Source: an uncultured Caulobacterales bacterium
GTDB lineage: Bacteria > Pseudomonadota > Alphaproteobacteria > Caulobacterales > Caulobacteraceae
Assembly: GCA_903903715.1 (NCBI GenBank)
Contig: CAIUZX010000356.1
Coordinates: forward strand, 1-6,787
DNA: 6,787 bases
Reading direction: 5' to 3'
Part shown: positions 1 to 4,720 of the stretch, piece after piece
Layout of the letters: each line of letters opens with the position of its first letter
How positions within the stretch are numbered: the stretch's first letter is position 1
Translations under genes and position numbers: made by a program
Notes under the pieces: model-generated
Told to the model about the DNA's origin: nothing
What the model saw: only the letters and a program-made list of their open reading frames with translations
Databases searched by the model: none

Positions 1-40
1 CTGCCTTGAGCGATGCTATTCCCGATGCGGCGGCGGCCAT
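1..40 (-). CDS. 5' end of an unidentified gene, running off the left edge
   Basis: Only 13 codons are visible, reading M-A-A-A-A-S-G-I-A-S-L-K-A on the minus strand, with no stop before the window edge. The start is well supported: AAGGAG lies 9 nt upstream of the ATG, the best ribosome site in the window. The peptide is too short to assign a family; the Ala-rich start is neither a clear signal peptide nor a recognisable domain. It points the same way as the heptose genes, but a spacer of about 250 bp and its own candidate promoter suggest a separate transcription unit. Confidence 0.6.
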   Translation of the reverse strand, partial: MAAAASGIASLKA

Positions 41-49
41 AAATCAAAA

Positions 50-55
50 CTCCTT
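50..55 (-). promoter_or_regulatory. Ribosome binding site for the left-edge gene
   Basis: Read on the minus strand this is AAGGAG, a near-perfect Shine-Dalgarno sequence, 9 nt from the ATG at base 40. It is the main reason for calling the partial gene at the left edge. Confidence 0.65.
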
Positions 56-130
56 ATCGGCGCAACGACTCAAGTCCCGCCACGCACCCACGCTTTACCG
101 ATCCGCTCAGCAGGACAGAAGCGCCTTATT

Positions 131-149
131 AACTGCTTTGTTAGCAATT
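131..149. repeat. Short imperfect inverted repeat in the left intergenic region
   Basis: AACTGCTTTGTTAGCAATT has arms AACTGCT and AGCAATT with one mismatch around a TTGTT centre. It overlaps the -10 element of the candidate promoter for the left-edge gene, so it could be an operator. On the plus strand it is followed by a short T run, but no plus-strand gene lies upstream to need a terminator. Confidence 0.3.
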
Positions 150-166
150 TTTACATAAAAAGACAA
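138..166 (-). promoter_or_regulatory. Candidate sigma70-type promoter for the left-edge gene
   Basis: On the minus strand TTGTCT (bases 161-166) is followed after 17 nt by TAACAA (138-143). Both hexamers are imperfect (4/6 and 3/6 matches to TTGACA and TATAAT), but the spacing is ideal and the site sits in a local AT-rich patch between two GC-rich regions. The -10 half overlaps an imperfect dyad at 131-149. The predicted leader to the ATG at 40 would be about 90 nt. Confidence 0.3.
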
Positions 167-268
167 AGTGGCGGATCGAATATGACGCCGACAGATCAAA
201 ATTGCGCAGAGTGTTGCATTCCTGAGCTCGGCGGACACTCAATCAAAGCGGCCGTGATCACCGAGCCC

Positions 269-284
269 ATGGCGGGGTCGCCAT
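269..284 (-). terminator. Possible hairpin downstream of the heptose operon
   Basis: A perfect 6-bp stem (ATGGCG/CGCCAT) with a 4-nt loop begins about 10 nt past the stop codon of the nucleotidyltransferase-phosphatase gene. No U-tract follows on the minus strand, so it is not a classical intrinsic terminator. It may be an mRNA 3'-end stabilising hairpin or chance. Confidence 0.25.
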
Positions 285-294
285 TCGCCGCCCA

Positions 295-1548
295 CTATGT
301 GTGATTTTCATCGAGGAGATTCGCCACCACGGCGTCCAATCTTCCGCCGACGAATCGTATCCACCGGACGTCTGCCCGCTCCGCGGCCTCGAGATCGCTC
401 GTCTTGTCTCCGATCAACACGCTTCTATCCCGGTCGACCGGCCACACCCGCATCAGATCGAGCAGCATGCCGGGCGACGGCTTACGCCAGGCGCAGTCTC
501 GCCGGAAGTCTCCCCGCCCCAAATCGGGATGATGAGGACAGTAGCGCAGATCATCGATATGCGCGCCGACATCCCGCAACTCCGCATCAATGTGGGCATG
601 CAGGACGCGAACATCCTCGAGGCCATAAAGACCCCGCCCGACACCCGACTGATTGGTCACGATGAAGACGTACCAGCCGCGATCATTGGCGAGCTTCACC
701 GCCTCCCGCGCGCCCTCGATCCAGTGGAAGCGGTCGATGGTGCCGACATAACCCAGCTCTTCATTGAGAACGCCATCCCGGTCGAGGAACAGCGCGGGCC
801 TCCTAAAAAAGGCTGGAATGTCCGTCTGAGCGCGGGCGTAATCCTCCGGCACGCCGATATCGAGGAAGAAGCCGTCACAGACAAGGCCGCGCAGCGCGCC
901 CTCTTCCGCCAAGTGCGGCAGCACGTCTGACTCCAGCGCTCCCCTGGGCGGCAGCCGGGCGACCACAGCCCGGGAGAAGGCGTACACGCCGCCGTTGATC
1001 AGTCCGGCCGCCGCCGGATCTCCGGAGACCCCGAACGCCGTCACGCGCTGGCCATCAAGCGTCACCACACCGTATCGTCCGAGGGCGTCCACGGGGCGAA
1101 GGGCCAGAGCCCCGACTGCGCCGTCCGCCGCCAGACGCGCTTCTAGCGCCAGAAGGTCTGTCGCAAGGAGAGAATCGCCGTTGAACAGGAAGAAGCGGTC
1201 CTCCAGCCGTTCGCGCGCATGGAACAGCGCCCCTGCCGTTCCCGCCCGGTCGGGCTCGATCGCAACCTCGACGGTGACGTCCCGCCCAAGACGCGCCGGC
1301 AGTTCCGCAGCGAAGGCTTCGATCTTGTCCGACTGAAACGCCGCCAGCAGCAGGAAGCGCGTCACCCCGAAACGGGTGATCTCGCGGATCAGCAGCTCGA
1401 GAAAGGGTGCGCCGTCGACAGGCAAGAGCGGCTTGGGGGTGTCCTGCGTCAGGTCTCCGAGTCGACTGCCCAGTCCGCCGCAAAGGATCACCGCCTGACG
1501 GATCGGCGATCGGTCCGCGTGCGCCTCAGACGTCTTCAGTAGAGCCAC
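295..1548 (-). CDS. hddC/gmhB: Bifunctional sugar-1-phosphate nucleotidyltransferase (HddC-like) / D,D-heptose 1,7-bisphosphate phosphatase (GmhB-like)
   Basis: A 417-residue cytoplasmic fusion. Residues about 18-245 are an NTP-transferase: the nucleotide-binding signature CGGLGSRL...TPKPLLPV (residues 23-44) is intact, with metal-binding Asp125 in FNGDS and a later FLDIG (Asp230). Residues about 250-412 are a HAD-IIIA phosphatase: nucleophile motif FLDRDG (Asp256, Asp258), VTNQSG (Thr298), RKP (Lys356) and IGDKTSD (Asp381, Asp385). Between them lies a GmhB-type metal loop, CPHH...DCAW, with Cys337, His339 and Cys352 but Trp354 where many GmhB proteins have the fourth Cys. Inferred reactions: removal of the C7 phosphate from heptose 1,7-bisphosphate, then GMP transfer to heptose 1-phosphate, giving GDP-heptose. 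The GTG start overlaps the hddA stop by 13 bp (GTGGCTCTACTGA); an in-frame TGA two codons upstream rules out a longer form. GDP rather than another nucleotide is inferred from the HddA neighbour. Confidence 0.88.
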   Translation of the reverse strand: MALLKTSEAHADRSPIRQAVILCGGLGSRLGDLTQDTPKPLLPVDGAPFLELLIREITRFGVTRFLLLAAFQSDKIEAFAAELPARLGRDVTVEVAIEPDRAGTAGALFHARERLEDRFFLFNGDSLLATDLLALEARLAADGAVGALALRPVDALGRYGVVTLDGQRVTAFGVSGDPAAAGLINGGVYAFSRAVVARLPPRGALESDVLPHLAEEGALRGLVCDGFFLDIGVPEDYARAQTDIPAFFRRPALFLDRDGVLNEELGYVGTIDRFHWIEGAREAVKLANDRGWYVFIVTNQSGVGRGLYGLEDVRVLHAHIDAELRDVGAHIDDLRYCPHHPDLGRGDFRRDCAWRKPSPGMLLDLMRVWPVDRDRSVLIGDKTSDLEAAERADVRWIRFVGGRLDAVVANLLDENHT

Positions 1549-2615
1549 GTTTCACAACCCCGGTCGGTCAATTTCGCAGGCGTCGCCATGCCCCCGGCGT
1601 CGTTGAGCGCCGCAATCAGACGATACCGGTTCTCGGGGTGCACCAGAAAGAAGATAAAGCCGCCGCCGCCCGCGCCCGACACCTTGCCGCCGAGGGCGCC
1701 GTTGGCCAAGGCCACATCAAAGAAGTGGTTGAGCAGGTCCGTCGAAACGCCCTTGGCCGTTTCCTTCTTGCTCCTCCACGAGCTGTTCAGGATCTCAGCC
1801 ATGAGATCGATATCCCCCTGCAACAGCGCTCGCTTCATGTCGAAGGCGTCGGATTTCAGCTTGTGCATCGCATCGATCGTCCGACTATCGTGGGAACGAA
1901 GCCCGGATGTCTGCTGATCGATGATGTCCGCCGACTTGCGAGACCGACCTGAAAAGCACACGACGAGCGAACTCTCCAGCTCATTGATCACCGCATCCGC
2001 CACGCGCAAGGGATTCACGATGACGAGATTCCTGGGCAGGAACTCGATGTAGTTCACCCCTCCGAAGGCGGCGGCGTACTGATCCTGACGCCCCCCAGCG
2101 AGGGCCAGATCCTCCCGCTCGATCGAGAAGGCGAGCTGCGCGACTTCGTACTTGCTGATCGGGGCGTCGAGGATCGCGCGAAATCCGTCGACAAGCGCCA
2201 CGACCAGAGCCGACGACGAGCCCAGGCCTGAGCCTGCAGGGGCGTCGATGGTAGTCTTGACCGTCACGGGCAGAAGCTGGCCGCCATTGAACTCGCGCAT
2301 CATCCGCTCATAGACGCCGGCGTGAAGCAGCAGTTCGCGGTGGGATGCGCCCCCGGGTTCATAGGTCTCGACCACGCCCAGATCGTCGGCGGCGAACATG
2401 ACCTTGCCGTCATCACGCGGCAGGATGGACGCGAAGGCGTAACGGTCAATCGTCGCATTCAGGACGGCGCCGCCAAAATCATCACAGAACGGAGACAGAT
2501 CTGTCCCACCGCCGGCGAACCCCAGCCGGAGCGGAGCGCGGGCGCGCGTCTTCTTGAAACCGTTTTGCGTGCGGATCCGTGGCGCAAGCTGCATGCTTAG
2601 AGTTCCCATGCCCAT
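1536..2615 (-). CDS. hddA: D-glycero-alpha-D-manno-heptose 7-phosphate kinase (GHMP kinase)
   Basis: A GHMP-family sugar kinase of about 359 residues that phosphorylates C1 of heptose 7-phosphate with ATP, the committing step to the alpha-anomer GDP-heptose route. Numbered from the ATG at 2615: motif 1 ARAPLRLGFAGGGTD (residues 25-39) is the substrate-side signature of HddA-type kinases; motif 2 PAGSGLGSSSA (126-136) is the ATP phosphate-binding loop; motif 3 KVSGAGGGGF (311-320) closes the active site. The reading frame extends upstream to an ATG at 2687, but that codon lies inside the predicted promoter. The start at 2615 is preceded by GGAAG at 6 nt; ATGs at 2609 and 2594 are alternatives. 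It is translationally coupled to the downstream fusion gene. The closest alternatives would be other GHMP sugar-1-kinases such as a fucokinase-like enzyme; the paired GmhB and HddC domains make the heptose assignment likely. Confidence 0.88.
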   Translation of the reverse strand: MGMGTLSMQLAPRIRTQNGFKKTRARAPLRLGFAGGGTDLSPFCDDFGGAVLNATIDRYAFASILPRDDGKVMFAADDLGVVETYEPGGASHRELLLHAGVYERMMREFNGGQLLPVTVKTTIDAPAGSGLGSSSALVVALVDGFRAILDAPISKYEVAQLAFSIEREDLALAGGRQDQYAAAFGGVNYIEFLPRNLVIVNPLRVADAVINELESSLVVCFSGRSRKSADIIDQQTSGLRSHDSRTIDAMHKLKSDAFDMKRALLQGDIDLMAEILNSSWRSKKETAKGVSTDLLNHFFDVALANGALGGKVSGAGGGGFIFFLVHPENRYRLIAALNDAGGMATPAKLTDRGCETWLY

Positions 2616-2667
2616 CCAGTGCTTCCGCACACTCAAAAACAGTCGCCCCAAAATGAAACAACGACTT

Positions 2668-2702
2668 ATATTGTATATATATTTCACAATATGTCAATAT
2701 TG
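2668..2702. promoter_or_regulatory. ATATTG half-site cluster over the hddA promoter (candidate operator)
   Basis: ATATTGT (2668-2674) and ACAATAT (2686-2692) form a perfect 7-bp inverted repeat with an 11-nt centre, and a CAATATTG palindrome follows at 2695-2702. The arms cover the -10 and abut the -35 of the hddA promoter, the geometry expected of a repressor site. Low sequence complexity means chance cannot be excluded. Confidence 0.35.
2670..2697 (-). promoter_or_regulatory. Strong sigma70-type promoter for the hddA operon
   Basis: On the minus strand a perfect -35 TTGACA (bases 2692-2697) is followed after 16 nt by TACAAT (2670-2675, 5/6 to TATAAT) in very AT-rich DNA. Predicted transcription start is near 2663, about 48 nt upstream of the ATG at 2615. 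This places the upstream in-frame ATG at 2687 outside the transcript and so supports the shorter HddA. Confidence 0.6.
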
Positions 2703-2912
2703 GATGAATTTACATTAATCATAAACGTCAATACACGGCTTCCGCTCATCTCAATTCACGACCACCTGAAAAGGGGCTTCAGCCTCGACGCGGCAAGACA
2801 TTGACGCCAGCGCGATCGCCGGGTCGACGTACGGAGCGACGCTACAAGATAGATAACTCTCGCGCCCAAAATGGTCACTTCAGCACATAGTAAATCCGGC
2901 AATAATCATAAG

Positions 2913-2953
2913 AATTTCGAATACATTGAAAATTAATCTCAATTTCGAATTGA
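2913..2953. repeat. Direct repeat AATTTCGAAT with a nested palindrome
   Basis: AATTTCGAAT occurs at 2913-2922 and again at 2941-2950, 28 bp apart. The second copy lies within TCAATTTCGAATTGA (2939-2953), a perfect 6-bp inverted repeat around TCG. The second copy ends about 18 bp upstream of the -35 of the peptidase promoter, a usual place for an activator site. Confidence 0.4.
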
Positions 2954-2967
2954 TGGGAAATGCCCAC

Positions 2968-2996
2968 TTAACAATACTTCATATACCGAATTTAAT
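2968..2996 (+). promoter_or_regulatory. Sigma70-type promoter for the peptidase gene
   Basis: TTAACA (2968-2973, 5/6 to TTGACA), a 17-nt spacer, then TTTAAT (2991-2996, 5/6 to TATAAT). Predicted transcription start is near 3003, giving a leader of about 33 nt to the GTG at 3036 or about 80 nt to the ATG at 3084. Confidence 0.5.
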
Positions 2997-3035
2997 ACTG
3001 AGCGACCAAATTGTTTCGAGTAACAACGAAATCGG

Positions 3036-3692
3036 GTGTGGCCGGTGGTCGGATTGTTCTTCAAACGTCTAAGAGATACTGCAATGATTGTCATTGCAAC
3101 TGGCATGTTCGCCGTCGGCAGCGCGCATGCGGAGTCCTACAGGCCCGACAACGCGCCGCGTTTCGTCGAGGTTCGGGGTCCCGCCCCGTCACCTGACGTC
3201 TTCTATGGCGGACGGGGCGCGACGATGGCGGTCAACTGGTCCGCGGTCTTCTTTCCGGAAGAGCAGGCGCAGGCCGGCTTCGTCGAACAGCGCGAGACCC
3301 TCGCGGCGGGCGCCCCCCTTTGGCGCGCTCTTGACCTGGCGAACCAGAGAGAGAACGGTCGGCGCTTCGACCGCGACGGTCGGCGCCTCGATTGTGTGGG
3401 ATATGTGCGCGCCAAGCGCGAGGCGCTGACGAAGGCGGGACTCCCTGCGGGAGCCCTTTCGCCCGCTGTCGTCAGAACGCCCGGCGGCGTGATCCACGCC
3501 GTGCTGCTGGTTCGGACCACGGACGGCGATTATGTGCTCGACAACCTGTCCCCCTATGTCGCGCGCTGGACGAACACCGACTACACCTTCATCAAGCGCG
3601 AGATCGCGCCCGCCTCGGCTTCGACGGCGCCCCGCTGGGCCTGGACCGCAAGCCCGGACCAGATCGAAACAACCCGCATCGCTGCGCGCTGA
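3036..3692 (+). CDS. Secreted transglutaminase-like cysteine peptidase (BTLCP family)
   Basis: A 218-residue exported protein resembling bacterial transglutaminase-like cysteine proteinases, the family of the biofilm-adhesin protease LapG. The signal peptide has a basic n-region (KRLRD, residues 10-14), a hydrophobic core and an AHA cleavage site after Ala32, so the mature protein is periplasmic. The predicted triad is Cys120 (LDCVGYVRAKREAL), His154 (GGVIHAVLLVR) and Asp169 (DYVLDNL). Family members usually read DCED or DCDD at the Cys; here it is DCVG, losing the acidic residues that in LapG take part in calcium binding. The start is uncertain: an ATG at 3084 would leave a 16-residue signal with no positive charge, so GTG 3036 is preferred, with GTG 3045 and TTG 3054 possible; none has a clear ribosome site. 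The substrate is unknown and no LapD-like receptor is nearby. Confidence 0.75.
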   Translation: MWPVVGLFFKRLRDTAMIVIATGMFAVGSAHAESYRPDNAPRFVEVRGPAPSPDVFYGGRGATMAVNWSAVFFPEEQAQAGFVEQRETLAAGAPLWRALDLANQRENGRRFDRDGRRLDCVGYVRAKREALTKAGLPAGALSPAVVRTPGGVIHAVLLVRTTDGDYVLDNLSPYVARWTNTDYTFIKREIAPASASTAPRWAWTASPDQIETTRIAAR

Positions 3693-3845
3693 TCCCAAAG
3701 CCGCCATACCCGCGAAAGGCGAGCCCGCGCTGAGCGAGCCTCCTTCGTGGTGCGTGCGGACTGGTGCGTTACGGCATGGACAGGCTATAGACGTGTCTCG
3801 AACGGCTATCTGCTCCATCGGCGCAGGGCCCGGTCATCGGGATGT

Positions 3846-4634
3846 ATGAGAGTGATCTTCCGGCTCTGGCGCGCGTCGAAATCAAGATCGAAGGCCGAGG
3901 CGTCCTCCACCCAGGACGACCTTGTCTATGCGATCGGCGACGTGCATGGCCGGATCGATCTGCTGGACAATCTGATCCCGCAGATCATTCGTGACTTCGA
4001 GTCCATCGAGAACGCGCCCAAACCGAAGCTGATCTTTCTCGGAGACTATATCGACCGGGGCCCAGACTCCCGCTCCGTCATCGACCGGATTCTGGACCTT
4101 TCAACCGTGTTCGAGGTCACGGCGCTCAAGGGCAATCACGAGGACGCCCTTCTGCGCTTTCTTGAAGACCCGGAATTCGGTCCGAACTGGGTCGAGCACG
4201 GCGGCGCCCAGACGCTCGCCGCCTATGGCGTGCGAGCCCCCGCGCCGTCGGAGAGCGACGCCTGGGCCAGCGTGCGTGCGCAACTCATCGAGAACATGCC
4301 GCAACGCCATGTCGCCTTCGTTTTCAGCTTGAGCGCCTACGTCACCATCGGCGACTACCTCTTTGTCCACGCGGGCGTTCGCCCGAATGTTGCATTGAAG
4401 GATCAAACCGTTCACGACATGATGTGGATCAGAAGGCCGTTCCTGGAGGCGGAGAGACCCTGCGACAAGGTCGTTGTTCATGGTCACACGCCGGCGGAGG
4501 AGCCGTTCTCGGGTCCATGGCGCATCGGCGTTGACACGGGGGCCTACGCGTCCGGCGTCCTTACGGCGGTTCGCCTCCACGGCGTCGACAGGCGATTTCT
4601 GAGCACACGTCCGCAATGGCGGGACGCCATGTAA
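3846..4634 (+). CDS. PPP-family metallophosphoesterase (serine/threonine protein phosphatase-like)
   Basis: A 262-residue calcineurin-like phosphoesterase with the complete bimetal set of the PPP family: GDVHG (Asp32, His34), GDYIDRG (Asp67, Arg71), GNHE (Asn97, His98), FVHAG (His175) and VHGHT (His214). GDYIDRG and GNHE are typical of phosphoprotein phosphatases and ApaH-type dinucleotide hydrolases; the length and the FVHAGV/HGHT spacing suit bacterial PrpA-like protein phosphatases. There is no signal peptide or membrane segment, so it should act in the cytoplasm. The frame is open from 3747, but the ATG at 3846 is preferred because the upstream 33 codons are Arg-rich with no family similarity; no clear ribosome site marks either. 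It follows the peptidase gene after 153 bp. Its substrate is not readable from sequence; a role in controlling polymer assembly is inferred only from position. ApaH-like activity remains possible. Confidence 0.82.
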   Translation: MRVIFRLWRASKSRSKAEASSTQDDLVYAIGDVHGRIDLLDNLIPQIIRDFESIENAPKPKLIFLGDYIDRGPDSRSVIDRILDLSTVFEVTALKGNHEDALLRFLEDPEFGPNWVEHGGAQTLAAYGVRAPAPSESDAWASVRAQLIENMPQRHVAFVFSLSAYVTIGDYLFVHAGVRPNVALKDQTVHDMMWIRRPFLEAERPCDKVVVHGHTPAEEPFSGPWRIGVDTGAYASGVLTAVRLHGVDRRFLSTRPQWRDAM

Positions 4635-4638
4635 TCGC

Positions 4639-4676
4639 CTACAATTCGTCGCACTATAGTGGCACGAGAATTGTAG
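4639..4676. repeat. Nested inverted repeat before the export gene
   Basis: Outer arms CTACAATTC (4639-4647) and GAATTGTAG (4668-4676) are a perfect 9-bp inverted repeat. Between them sits CACTATAGTG (4652-4661), a perfect 10-bp palindrome, offset by 4 nt on one side and 6 nt on the other. It begins 4 bp after the phosphatase stop. No T-run follows, so it is unlikely to be an intrinsic terminator; an operator for a dimeric regulator fits better. It overlaps the sigma54-like promoter. Confidence 0.6.
4660..4675 (+). promoter_or_regulatory. Candidate sigma54 (-24/-12) promoter for the polysaccharide export gene
   Basis: TGGCACGAGAATTGTA matches the RpoN consensus TGGCACG-N4-TTGCW at every fixed position except T for C in the -12 element, and the spacing from the -24 GG to the -12 dinucleotide is the required 10 nt. 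The predicted start near 4686 gives a leader of about 35 nt to the ATG at 4721. RpoN promoters need an activator ATPase, whose site would fall in the 3' end of the phosphatase gene; none was recognised. Confidence 0.45.
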
Positions 4677-4707
4677 AGTTCACGAGACGCCCCTGTTCGA
4701 GTGCGAT

Positions 4708-4711
4708 GAGG
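4708..4711 (+). promoter_or_regulatory. Ribosome binding site deciding the export-protein start
   Basis: GAGG lies 9 nt upstream of the ATG at 4721, favouring it over in-frame ATGs at 4616 and 4706. The upstream codons also lie over the dyad and promoter. Confidence 0.5.
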
Positions 4712-4720
4712 TTTTCAGCG

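Larger units (their letters stand above)
2616..3035. other. Divergent regulatory region between hddA and the peptidase gene
   Basis: About 420 bp without a convincing gene. Two AT-rich blocks (about 2640-2750 and 2880-3030) flank a more GC-rich stretch (about 2760-2870). The left block holds the hddA promoter and ATATTG half-sites; the right block holds the peptidase promoter and the AATTTCGAAT repeats. The 61-codon reading frame at 2619-2804 has no ribosome site, crosses the promoter and is not called. The abundance of TpA steps would suit an AT-binding regulator such as the alphaproteobacterial MucR/Ros family, but no specific site identifies it. Confidence 0.6.

Noticed and set aside
129..143. 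CtrA-box-like TTAA...GTTA in the left intergenic region
   Set aside because: The second half-site is off by one from TTAA-N7-TTAA and ends in TTAG, so the match is not adequate.
301..930. Long plus-strand reading frame opposite the phosphatase domain
   Set aside because: It is the antisense of a well-supported gene with intact catalytic motifs and shows no recognisable domain or ribosome site.
2616..2687. Longer HddA starting at the ATG at 2687
   Set aside because: The codon lies between the -10 and -35 of the predicted promoter, and the added residues are not typical of the family.
3762..3791. Possible promoter with GCTATAGA before the phosphatase gene
   Set aside because: The -10 resembles TATAAT, but no acceptable -35 lies at a proper distance; the phosphatase may be read from the peptidase promoter.
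4616..4720. Upstream ATG starts (4616, 4706) for the export protein
   Set aside because: They would put up to 35 residues before a good signal peptide and, for 4616, make the dyad coding. Only the ATG at 4721 has a well-spaced GAGG.
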